Shown here: in pieces, positions 1 to 6,058 of the stretch
How positions within the stretch are numbered: the first letter of the stretch is position 1
How the letters are laid out: every line of letters begins with the position of its first letter
From: Proteobacteria bacterium UBA1278
Lineage (GTDB): Bacteria; Pseudomonadota; Gammaproteobacteria; Comchoanobacterales; Comchoanobacteraceae
Reading direction: 5' to 3'
Assembly (NCBI GenBank): GCA_002308435.1
Contig: DBUY01000015.1
Location: forward strand, 1 to 7,786
Length of the DNA stretch: 7,786 nt
Program-made: the position numbers and the translations under genes
The notes under the pieces: generated by a model
Told to the model about the DNA's origin: nothing
The model's database searches: none
What the model saw: only the letters and a program-made list of their open reading frames with translations

Positions 1-196
1 TGCTATTGACCTACACCGACCTGTGCTGGTAATACCTGGACGAATCGATCAACCGCAAGCGATGGGTTGCCTACAACTCATACAGGACGGCGCACATTTA
101 GTCATAAGCGCCACTGACTGTCTTGCTATTATGAACAAAGAATATCCACACAAACAATATCAACTCACCATGAACGAACACAAAATTAGACAGTAA
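1..196 (+). CDS. dprA: DprA (Smf) DNA-processing protein, C-terminal end only
   Basis: This is the last 64 codons of a gene that begins before the window; the reading phase starts at base 2 and ends at TAA 194-196. DprA is a cytoplasmic protein that binds incoming single-stranded DNA and loads RecA during natural transformation. The visible part carries the end of the DprA Rossmann-like core: a hydrophobic strand, the PGRID stretch (canonical form PG.I..P), a GC.QLI.DGA segment matching the family's G.n.LI.dGA motif, then the ISATDCLAI helix. After that core only about 20 polar residues remain before the stop. No C-terminal winged-helix (DML1-like) domain is present, although many DprA proteins have one. 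The family call rests on the PG and LIxDGA motifs plus the position just before topA. The rest of the protein cannot be assessed. Confidence 0.9.
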   Translation, partial: AIDLHRPVLVIPGRIDQPQAMGCLQLIQDGAHLVISATDCLAIMNKEYPHKQYQLTMNEHKIRQ

Positions 197-275
197 TCAC
201 AAGCAACACAACCTATTAAAAACACGGCAATAGCATAATAAATCCACAAAAAATAATATTTTAAAACGAAAAAGC

Positions 276-303
276 TTGCAAAAATTCACATAATCTGTAT
301 TTT
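276..303 (+). promoter_or_regulatory. Possible topA promoter in the dprA-topA gap
   Basis: The 137-base gap between dprA and topA is very AT-rich, especially 220-305. TTGCAA at 276-281 could be a -35 box, with TATTTT at 298-303 as -10 after a 16-base spacer. CATAAT at 289-294 is an alternative -10 without a good -35 partner. The A-tracts upstream of 276 would suit an UP element. The match is only moderate. No sizeable gene, smg included, fits in this gap. Confidence 0.3.
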
Positions 304-333
304 CATGCATACCATCAGGACATTTTTGAAGAA

Positions 334-2628
334 ATGGTTAAATCGCTTGTTATCGTTGAATCACCAGCCAAAGCCAAGACATTGGAGGGCTACCTAGGGA
401 AAGACTACAAAGTCCTGGCCTCCTTTGGCCATGTGCGCGACCTAGAAGCCAAAGAAGGTGCAGTAGACCCTGAGAATGATTTTTCTATGCGCTACGCCCC
501 GGTTGAAAAAAACCAACCACAGGTCGACAAAATTGTTAAAGCACTGAAAAAATCAGACCAGTTACTCCTCGCAACTGACCAAGACCGAGAAGGAGAAGCG
601 ATCTCCTGGCATTTAATGGAGATGCTGAAAGATAGCGGTTGCCTAGATGGAAAGTCAGTTGCACGTATTGTTTTCAACCAAATCACCAAGAAAGCGATCC
701 TCGAGGCTGTTGCACACCCAAGAGAGCTGTCACAAGAACTGATTGATGCCCAACAAGCACGGCGGGCTCTAGACTACTTGGTTGGATTCAAGCTGTCACC
801 ATTATTATGGCGAAAAATACGAACTGGCTTGTCAGCCGGTCGTGTACAAAGCCCTGCACTAAGAATGATTGTCGAGCGTGAGCTCGAGATTGAAGCATTT
901 AAAAGTCGAGAGTACTGGTCAATTGCCGGCGATTTCAATGCAGATAATGCCCCAATCAATGCAAAACTTGATCAATTTCAAAAAGAGAAACTCACACAGT
1001 TTAGTATTGAAAATGAGCAGCGCGCAACCGAAATCGCAACAGTCATTCAAAAAGTTAAGAAGGATGACTGGCATGTCATAGAAGTTAAAGAAAAAACCCG
1101 AAAAAAAGAACCACCGGCTCCATTTATTACCTCTACCCTTCAACAGGAAGCCGTCAAAAAACTCGGCTTTACCTCATCGAGAACGATGCGTACAGCACAG
1201 TCATTGTATGAAGGAATAGCCATTAATGGCGGCACGCCGACTGGTCTGATTACGTACATGCGTACTGACTCCATTATGCTTGCCGATGAAGCAATTGACG
1301 CCATCCGTAGCCACATCAAAAAGCAATTTGGCGCCCAAGCCCTGAATCCAAGTATCAGAAAGTTTAAAAACAAATCAAAAAATGCGCAAGAAGCTCACGA
1401 AGCGATACGACCTACCGACATTACGCGCAACCCAGACAAGCTCAAAGAAAGCCTCAGCGCTGATCAATACAAGCTATACCGGATGATTTGGCAAAGAACA
1501 ATTGCTGGTCAAATGATTGCAGCGACGATTGATCAAGTTCGAGCAGACATCAGTGATCATCAGCAAACCGCTATATTCAAAGCCACTGGAAGCAGTATTC
1601 GTGACCCGGGATTTCTGAGAGCCTATCAGGAAGGCATCGAAGGTGCAGAGGTCAATGATGCGCAAGAGACTTATTTACCTCAACTGCAAGCTGGACAACC
1701 ATGTCCACTCGTGGCCGTAAAAACCAAACAGCATTTCACAGAGCCACCCCCACGATATTCAGAGGCAAGTCTGATTAAAGCGCTCGAAGAGCATGGCATC
1801 GGGCGCCCTTCAACATGGACAAATATCATATCTACCATTGTGAATCGTCAGTATGCTTTGTTGGATAATAAACGGTTCAAACCAACTGATGTTGGTCGCG
1901 TAGTTAATAAATTTCTCACAACTTATTTTGAACATTATGTTGACTATGAGTTTACTGCTCAACTCGAGGATGCGTTGGATGCAGTGTCGCGCGGAGAAAG
2001 TGATTACAAACCGCTGCTCAATGATTTTTGGGAACCGTTCTCAAAACTACTGGTCAAAATTGACGACACAGTGCAACGGAAAGACGTTACCGAAGAAAAA
2101 ACCGATGAAACCTGTCCCGACTGCAAAAAACATAAATTAGTGATCAAGCTGGGACGAAATGGCCGTTTCTTTGGTTGTAGTGGATATCCAGATTGTAAAT
2201 ACACCAGAGCATTTGCAGAAACAGAAGCAGATAAAGAGGAAGCAAAGGCTGCACAAACAGTTGTGGAGGGCAGAAAATGCCCAAAATGTACCGCCGATCT
2301 TGTTATTAAAGAAGGTCGATACGGAAAATTCATTGGCTGTAGTAAGTACCCAGAATGTAAATTCATCGAGTCTCTTAACAAACCTGAAGACACCGGGGTA
2401 ACTTGCCCATCATGCAAAGAAGGTAGCCTATTGAAACGTCGTGCCCGTAGAGGAAACTTCTTCTACTCTTGCTCACGATACCCAAAATGTAAATATATTG
2501 TATCGCATCAACCCCTAAATGAGGCATGCACCAATTGCAATTACCCAATCACCATGCTCAAAGTGACAAAAACAAAAGGTGAACAAATCGTCTGTCCTGA
2601 GTGCCAACACACGCGACCAAAAGATTGA
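334..2628 (+). CDS. topA: DNA topoisomerase I (type IA, omega protein)
   Basis: The enzyme relaxes negatively supercoiled DNA by transient single-strand cleavage through a 5'-phosphotyrosine link, which limits hypernegative supercoiling behind RNA polymerase. The 764-residue protein starts with the TOPRIM domain: IVESPAKAKT with catalytic Glu9, then the DxDxE metal site at Asp82, Asp84 and Glu86. The GLSAGRVQSPALR segment is near 165-177. The catalytic motif GLITYMRTD places the nucleophile at Tyr308 and the conserved Arg at 310. EAHEAIRP (353-360) and HGIGRPSTW (487-495) are typical type IA motifs. The C-terminus holds four Cys4 zinc ribbons: Cys594/597/615/621, 649/652/669/675, 691/694/713/719 and 732/735/754/757. 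It is about 100 residues shorter than E. coli TopA and has a differently organised tail. The start fits the family N-terminus; Shine-Dalgarno pairing is weak (GAAGAA touching the ATG, AGGA 13 bases upstream). Confidence 0.98.
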   Translation: MVKSLVIVESPAKAKTLEGYLGKDYKVLASFGHVRDLEAKEGAVDPENDFSMRYAPVEKNQPQVDKIVKALKKSDQLLLATDQDREGEAISWHLMEMLKDSGCLDGKSVARIVFNQITKKAILEAVAHPRELSQELIDAQQARRALDYLVGFKLSPLLWRKIRTGLSAGRVQSPALRMIVERELEIEAFKSREYWSIAGDFNADNAPINAKLDQFQKEKLTQFSIENEQRATEIATVIQKVKKDDWHVIEVKEKTRKKEPPAPFITSTLQQEAVKKLGFTSSRTMRTAQSLYEGIAINGGTPTGLITYMRTDSIMLADEAIDAIRSHIKKQFGAQALNPSIRKFKNKSKNAQEAHEAIRPTDITRNPDKLKESLSADQYKLYRMIWQRTIAGQMIAATIDQVRADISDHQQTAIFKATGSSIRDPGFLRAYQEGIEGAEVNDAQETYLPQLQAGQPCPLVAVKTKQHFTEPPPRYSEASLIKALEEHGIGRPSTWTNIISTIVNRQYALLDNKRFKPTDVGRVVNKFLTTYFEHYVDYEFTAQLEDALDAVSRGESDYKPLLNDFWEPFSKLLVKIDDTVQRKDVTEEKTDETCPDCKKHKLVIKLGRNGRFFGCSGYPDCKYTRAFAETEADKEEAKAAQTVVEGRKCPKCTADLVIKEGRYGKFIGCSKYPECKFIESLNKPEDTGVTCPSCKEGSLLKRRARRGNFFYSCSRYPKCKYIVSHQPLNEACTNCNYPITMLKVTKTKGEQIVCPECQHTRPKD

Positions 2629-2660
2629 GGGCACAACACCCTGGCACAAGTTAGTATGAG

Positions 2661-3038
2661 TCACAACTTTTTACTGGCTGTCTCGACTAGATGGGTAGCA
2701 CAACCACCATTTTCAGCATTATCTGAAACTTCTACCGCCAACTTAGACACACCTCGGCTATAAAGGCATCTACTCGGCACAGCACCTTTGGACTTAGGAA
2801 AAATATCACAAGGATGGAAGTTTGCCTGCCTACGTAAGCTAGACCTTCTTCTTCGTTTACCGACAGTAGAATGGCATGACCTATCTTGTAGTTGACGCGT
2901 CAATTCGTTAATAAATGCTACTGCAGCACAGAGCCACAGGTGATCAGCTGGGGAATGAGAACTCGAAGATAATCTGAGCAATTGGTCTTTAGTCAGGAGC
3001 AACTCAGATTGTAGTCTCGTCTGCTCAGAAAAATACAT
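2661..3038 (-). CDS. Hypothetical arginine-rich protein, convergent with topA
   Basis: I do not recognise this 125-residue ORF with confidence. It is the only long open frame in the 530 bases between topA and the first secreted protein gene. Residues 1 to about 52 look like two amphipathic helices (a Leu-rich TRLQSELLLTKDQLLRL segment, then a hydrophobic LCAAVAFINEL segment). The second half is basic and low in hydrophobics, with the cluster KRRRRSSLRR near 61-70, and it uses AGA, AGG and CTA codons freely. No good Shine-Dalgarno precedes the ATG. The N-terminal helix layout faintly recalls DUF6586-type proteins, which I recall as topA neighbours in Pseudomonas, but the C-terminal half does not fit. 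It may be a genuine lineage-specific gene, a gene whose second half is out of frame, or chance. It converges on topA with a gap of 32 bases. Confidence 0.35.
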   Translation of the reverse strand: MYFSEQTRLQSELLLTKDQLLRLSSSSHSPADHLWLCAAVAFINELTRQLQDRSCHSTVGKRRRRSSLRRQANFHPCDIFPKSKGAVPSRCLYSRGVSKLAVEVSDNAENGGCATHLVETASKKL

Positions 3039-3164
3039 AAATCAGGCCAGCAAAAGAGAACGAATTAAACGTGGCAACCTCAGAGGAGACTTTTCACAAA
3101 AGGGACTCTAGAGCACTCTTAAATTCTGATACAAACATAGAGCGCTCTCTAAGGCTGAGTCTAA

Positions 3165-3554
3165 CTACCTAGATTTACACGTAGAAATATGGTTGGTGCC
3201 AATCTCGCATTCAAGGTTATAGTGGTCCTGTTTTAATTTGGCACCACTGTGTACAGTGTGTTTATTCCCCGCAGGATGCGTATGATGCTCAACGATATAG
3301 GTCGCATAAAAGTCATCGGTATTAAGAGGGACTTTTCCAGATGACTTTGCCAACTTACCATTCGTAGACGCAGGGACATTTACTGAAGTAACGTATGCCA
3401 TCAATCCATTTGATGACTCTTCCTTAGGGGTATATACAGTGAATTGGTGAGGCTTGTTTGATTTATTGATGAACGTATAATTCCCCATCTCTTGTGCAAA
3501 TGACACTGCAGATAGGGTTAATGCAACACCGACTGATAGAATAGATCGATTCAT
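3165..3554 (-). CDS. Small secreted histidine-rich protein, paralogue 1
   Basis: This 129-residue protein belongs to no family I recognise. Residues 1-20 form a clear Sec signal peptide: basic start, hydrophobic core SVGVALTLSAV, and a likely cleavage after Ala20 (S-F-A). The mature part of about 109 residues looks beta-rich, beginning NYTFINKSNKPHQF. It contains eight histidines (36, 90, 91, 93, 99, 102, 111, 122) and two cysteines (116, 126) near the C-terminus that could form a disulfide in the periplasm or outside. The gene at 4079-4462 is a clear paralogue. They share NY.F.N.S..PHQF, SG..P, YIV.H..HP.G, a C-x9-C pair and STCK at the end. The start is well supported: AAGGAAA at 3561-3567 lies just upstream, behind a strong promoter. 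Metal binding is an inference from the conserved histidines; a small binding or inhibitor protein is equally possible. Confidence 0.8.
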   Translation of the reverse strand: MNRSILSVGVALTLSAVSFAQEMGNYTFINKSNKPHQFTVYTPKEESSNGLMAYVTSVNVPASTNGKLAKSSGKVPLNTDDFYATYIVEHHTHPAGNKHTVHSGAKLKQDHYNLECEIGTNHISTCKSR

Positions 3555-3560
3555 TGAGAC

Positions 3561-3567
3561 TTTCCTT
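3561..3567 (-). promoter_or_regulatory. Shine-Dalgarno of secreted paralogue 1
   Basis: On the minus strand AAGGAAA precedes the ATG at 3552-3554, with about 8 bases between the AAGGA core and the start codon. This supports the annotated start. Confidence 0.65.
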
Positions 3568-3583
3568 AAAGTTATAGTCTTTG

Positions 3584-3611
3584 ATTATACTATCGCTAAG
3601 TCTAATTTCAA
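3584..3611 (-). promoter_or_regulatory. Sigma-70-like promoter of secreted paralogue 1
   Basis: Read on the minus strand, TTGAAA (3606-3611) is a five-of-six match to the -35 consensus and TATAAT (3584-3589) is a perfect -10 box. They are separated by 16 bases. Transcription would begin near 3577, giving a leader of about 22 bases that contains the Shine-Dalgarno. It is the best promoter match I found in the window. Confidence 0.65.
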
Positions 3612-3621
3612 CCACTAATTA

Positions 3622-3637
3622 TTGTTCAATCGAACAA
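3622..3637. promoter_or_regulatory. Inverted repeat upstream of the -35 box, possible operator
   Basis: TTGTTC and GAACAA form a perfect 6-base inverted repeat around a 4-base centre (AATC). It sits about 45 to 60 bases upstream of the inferred transcription start of secreted paralogue 1, the usual place for an activator dimer. The regulator is not identifiable here. A short inverted repeat like this could also arise by chance in AT-rich DNA. Confidence 0.35.
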
Positions 3638-3677
3638 AGATCTACTGCAGAGAGAACATCCATAAATGCGTTGGGGA

Positions 3678-3731
3678 ATCGATCAATGGCAAGATCACAA
3701 TATCTGTTGCTCAATTCAGGGATTGATCGAT
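3678..3731. repeat. 10-base perfect inverted repeat, 34-base loop
   Basis: ATCGATCAAT at 3678-3687 is the exact reverse complement of ATTGATCGAT at 3722-3731. The arms do not extend further. They lie about 100 to 155 bases upstream of the inferred start of transcription of secreted paralogue 1. They could be two operator half-regions or the stem of an RNA hairpin. The arms are rich in GATC, so Dam methylation could bear on them if the host has Dam. Confidence 0.5.
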
Positions 3732-3816
3732 GTGTATCATGAGCATATCACCATTGATATTGAATCAGGCAGCAACAATGACTTCAAAGCTTTACCATGA
3801 ATACCACAATATCTGT
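3696..3816. repeat. 12-base direct repeat CACAATATCTGT, two copies
   Basis: CACAATATCTGT occurs at 3696-3707 and again at 3805-3816, offset by 109 bases. Flanking sequence differs apart from nearby GATC and ATCAC motifs. The first copy lies inside the loop of the 10-base inverted repeat. The function is unknown. Confidence 0.45.
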
Positions 3817-4078
3817 ATCACTGATCATCACATCAGCAATACTAAATACGGCACGTATCACACTGAACAAAACATACAACCCATCACAGAACACCAGAAC
3901 AGTGATGACTTTTAAACCATATGAGGGCCAAAAAATCACAATACCTTAAGTCATTATGGCTCCATACCCGAGTTGTTGCATCACGAAATGAGAAAGACAA
4001 TCCAACAGTGATTCGTGTACAAGCATCAAATACAGTGGTTCAAAGCTAAATGAACAACACCAGGATTATCGTTACGAC

Positions 4079-4462
4079 CTATCGAGAAGTCTTACAGGTT
4101 GAACGATGATCCCTACCAACCGTACATTTTATCGTCAAGTGGCGTCTTCTCTGGGTGTGCATATTGGTCTGTGCACCATCTGGATGTGAGACATGTCTGA
4201 CAATATAAGCAGGATAGATATGTTTATCATGAACGGGGATCTGACCAGAGACTGAGGCGGGTTTTCCCATAGTTTTTGAGGGTAAGCTGATGACCTTAAC
4301 GTGAAGATCCTCTATTTCTTGAGTACTGGGATTAAATGCCTTTACAGTAGCAAGCACGAACTGATGTGGTCTACTAGATTGATTTTCAAAGATATAATTC
4401 GCGACACCGGCATAAGAGCTTACACATAGTAACAATATCGCAGAAATAAATTTATTTTTCAT
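4079..4462 (-). CDS. Small secreted histidine-rich protein, paralogue 2
   Basis: This 127-residue protein is a diverged paralogue of the gene at 3165-3554 and is of unknown family. The signal peptide covers residues 1-18 (K-N-K start, hydrophobic AILLLCV core, likely cleavage after Ala18 in SSYA); Cys13 lies inside it and the context is not a lipobox. The mature part begins near NYIFENQSSRPHQF and ends GRDHRSTCKTSR. Aligned with paralogue 1, six histidines coincide (here 33, 90, 93, 102, 108, 119), as do both cysteines (113, 123) with nine residues between them. There is a three-residue deletion between His102 and His108. An extra basic run (QRRR) precedes His108. The start has only a weak Shine-Dalgarno (GGAA shortly before the ATG). 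It is separated from paralogue 1 by about 520 bases, so separate transcription is likely. Role unknown; periplasmic or extracellular location inferred. Confidence 0.78.
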   Translation of the reverse strand: MKNKFISAILLLCVSSYAGVANYIFENQSSRPHQFVLATVKAFNPSTQEIEDLHVKVISLPSKTMGKPASVSGQIPVHDKHIYPAYIVRHVSHPDGAQTNMHTQRRRHLTIKCTVGRDHRSTCKTSR

Positions 4463-4686
4463 ACAGTTCCGTATTTACTTGAGTGTGGAAGCCTAACAGA
4501 AAAGCCTTCACATGTAAATCCAATGCAAACGGTCGCAATGTCTATTCAAGAAGCTCAACATACCGCAGCACGCATGAGCAACTATCCTAATCGTCAAGAT
4601 CACGAAAGATGATGAATTGAAACGCGCAACGACAATGGCAGTTAAGACGCTATGCTTAACCATGACATCATGAAGAAAGAGCGTGA
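4463..4686. other. Gap between tyrS and secreted paralogue 2, nothing convincing
   Basis: This stretch of 224 bases has only very short open frames on the plus strand. It contains the hairpin-forming repeat GTTAAG/CTTAAC (4641-4660) and the palindrome CATGACATCATG (4661-4672), both just beyond the tyrS stop. No strong promoter for paralogue 2 is evident: the -10 candidates upstream of it (for example TAAATA) lack a good -35 partner. Confidence 0.35.
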
Positions 4687-5952
4687 TTAGACAATCTGAT
4701 GATGCAAAGCAGCGAATTTCTTCTTACCAACTGCCAAACGGAGAGTGGCCGAGGCTTGAAAATGTGCAGCCGTAAAGCTAAAACTAACATCAAGAATTGG
4801 CTCACCATCAATTTTAACAGAACCCTGCTCAATTAGTCGACGCGCTGCGCTATTTGATGATGCAAACCCAAGGGTCACCATTACGCTAGTCAATGTCACC
4901 GACTTAGCTAAGTCTGCTGTTGAAAATGAGAACTGAGGCAATTGATCTCCCAAACCAACACCACTAAATGTTGCCTGAGCAGTCTCTTCAGCCTGCTGAC
5001 GTAAGGCCTCACCGTGACATAATCGAGTTGCTTCATTTGCCAATAGCGTTTTCGCCTCATTCAACGCACTGCCTTCCAATTGAGATAACTCGTCAATTTG
5101 TGCCAATGGCAAATCAGTAAATAATTTCAGAAAACGTATCACATCAGCATCTTCCGTGTTACGCCAAAACTGCCAGTAATCATAGGCCGGCAACCGATCA
5201 TGTCGAATCCAGATCGCCCCCTGTGCAGTCTTACCCATTTTCGCACCACTAGCGGTTGTAATCAGCGGTGCGGTCCAACCAAATAGTGACTCTTGGCGAA
5301 CCCGTCGACCCAGATCGATACCGCTCACAATATTACCCCATTGATCACTCCCACCAAGCTGTAACTGACAATCGAAGCGCTTATTGAGTTCAACAAAGTC
5401 ATATGCTTGCAACAGCGTATAGTTGAATTCTAAAAAAGATAAAGGCTGATCCCTATCCAGTCTTGATTTAACACTATCAAACGTCAACATACGATTAATA
5501 CTGAAGTGCCGACCGAAATCTCTTAAAAAATCCAGATAGCCCAACTGATCTAACCAGTCCGCATTATCAACCATCACAGCGTCAGACGCCCCGTCACCGA
5601 ACTGCAAAAACTGCTCAAAAATTGACATAATACGTTGCTTATTGTCCGCAATAACCTCAGGCGTTAACAACTGTCGCTGCGTGTCCTTACCAGATGGATC
5701 ACCGATCTTTGTCGTTCCACCACCCATGAGAACGATGGGTTTGTGGCCGTAATGCTGCAACCAACGTAACATCATGATCTGTATGAGATTACCCACATGT
5801 AGACAATCAGCAGTCGCATCAAACCCGATGTACGCGACAATTGGCGCACCCTGAACACGCTTATCAAGCGCACTGATATCTGTGCACTGCTGCAAAAAGC
5901 CACGACTTTGTAAACACTTTAGCAACTCAGAACGACACTCAAAATCCGTCAT
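4687..5952 (-). CDS. tyrS: Tyrosine--tRNA ligase (TyrRS), alphaproteobacterial-like type
   Basis: This class Ic synthetase charges tRNA-Tyr with tyrosine using ATP in the cytoplasm, and is normally essential. The 421-residue protein has the catalytic Rossmann fold with YIGFDAT at 41-47. The HIGH-motif equivalent is HVGN at 52-55, with Asn in the last position. GGGTTKIGDPSG is near 77-88. Likely tyrosine contacts are Tyr178, Gln182, Asp185 and Gln204 within GGSDQWGN. The KMSKS loop is KMGKT at 238-242. The C-terminal S4 RNA-binding domain runs from about 350 (SNSAARRLIEQGSVKIDG). YDYWQFWRNTEDAD and LNEAKTLLANEAT resemble alphaproteobacterial TyrRS more than E. coli TyrS or TyrZ, by recall. I chose ATG 5950-5952 (MTDFE) because GGTGGAGT ends 5 bases upstream; an in-frame TTG six codons earlier (5968-5970) would put that ribosome site inside the gene. 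Confidence 0.96.
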   Translation of the reverse strand: MTDFECRSELLKCLQSRGFLQQCTDISALDKRVQGAPIVAYIGFDATADCLHVGNLIQIMMLRWLQHYGHKPIVLMGGGTTKIGDPSGKDTQRQLLTPEVIADNKQRIMSIFEQFLQFGDGASDAVMVDNADWLDQLGYLDFLRDFGRHFSINRMLTFDSVKSRLDRDQPLSFLEFNYTLLQAYDFVELNKRFDCQLQLGGSDQWGNIVSGIDLGRRVRQESLFGWTAPLITTASGAKMGKTAQGAIWIRHDRLPAYDYWQFWRNTEDADVIRFLKLFTDLPLAQIDELSQLEGSALNEAKTLLANEATRLCHGEALRQQAEETAQATFSGVGLGDQLPQFSFSTADLAKSVTLTSVMVTLGFASSNSAARRLIEQGSVKIDGEPILDVSFSFTAAHFQASATLRLAVGKKKFAALHHQIV

Positions 5953-5957
5953 AAAAC

Positions 5958-5965
5958 ACTCCACC
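5958..5965 (-). promoter_or_regulatory. Shine-Dalgarno that fixes the tyrS start
   Basis: On the minus strand GGTGGAGT lies directly before the ATG at 5950-5952, with the GGAG core 6 bases from the start codon. This favours the 421-residue product over the six-residue-longer TTG start. Confidence 0.75.
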
Positions 5966-6045
5966 AGCAATAGAAAAACCAGACAAATGCTACCACAAGT
6001 GCTATATAAAAAATAGACAACAACAATGATTATTAGTCACATAAT

Positions 6046-6052
6046 AAGGAGA
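6046..6052 (+). promoter_or_regulatory. Strong Shine-Dalgarno that fixes the start of the small helical gene
   Basis: AAGGAGA is a near-perfect anti-16S match, 6 bases before ATG 6059-6061. It rules in favour of this start over an in-frame ATG at 6026, which has no such site. Confidence 0.8.
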
Positions 6053-6058
6053 GCAGCC

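Larger units (their letters stand above)
3638..4078. other. Repeat-rich stretch between the secreted paralogues, no convincing gene
   Basis: About 440 bases without a credible gene. The longest open frames are 61 codons (3730-3915, plus) and 42 codons (3921-4049, plus); neither has a Shine-Dalgarno, and the first is compositionally odd (many His, Asn, Thr, Tyr). The stretch holds a 10-base inverted repeat (3678-3687 with 3722-3731), a 12-base direct repeat (3696-3707 and 3805-3816) and eight plus-strand copies of ATCAC between 3694 and 3984. The spacing of the pentamer is irregular (10 to 70 bases). It could be a decayed gene, a regulatory region or a small RNA; I cannot decide among these. 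Confidence 0.4.

Noticed and set aside
2004..2417. 137-codon ORF antisense to the zinc-ribbon end of topA
   Set aside because: It is a mirror frame of a well-supported gene. Its repeated pattern simply reflects the repeated zinc ribbons on the other strand.
2628..2642. AGGG/CCCT hairpin just after topA as a terminator
   Set aside because: It has only four base pairs and no T-tract after it.
3139..3148. AGAGCGCTCT palindrome after secreted paralogue 1 as a terminator
   Set aside because: It is a perfect palindrome without a loop and has no T-tract. It could equally be a chance or protein-binding site.
3730..3915. 61-codon plus-strand ORF between the two secreted paralogues
   Set aside because: It has no Shine-Dalgarno and an odd composition driven by the ATCAC-rich repeats, with no recognisable protein features.
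3694..3984. ATCAC repeats as a CRISPR-like array
   Set aside because: The repeats are only five bases, the spacing is irregular from 10 to 70, and no cas gene is present.
3921..4049. 42-codon plus-strand ORF (MRAKKSQYLKSLWLHTR...)
   Set aside because: It is short, has no ribosome binding site and matches nothing I recognise. It is probably chance, though it looks more protein-like than the ORF at 3730.
4641..4672. GTTAAG/CTTAAC hairpin and CATGACATCATG palindrome downstream of tyrS as a terminator
   Set aside because: The stems are short and AT-rich, and no T-run follows on the minus strand. A weak or factor-dependent terminator cannot be excluded.
5953..5970. Upstream TTG start for tyrS giving six more residues
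   Set aside because: The GGTGGAGT ribosome site falls inside this extension and points to the ATG at 5950-5952.
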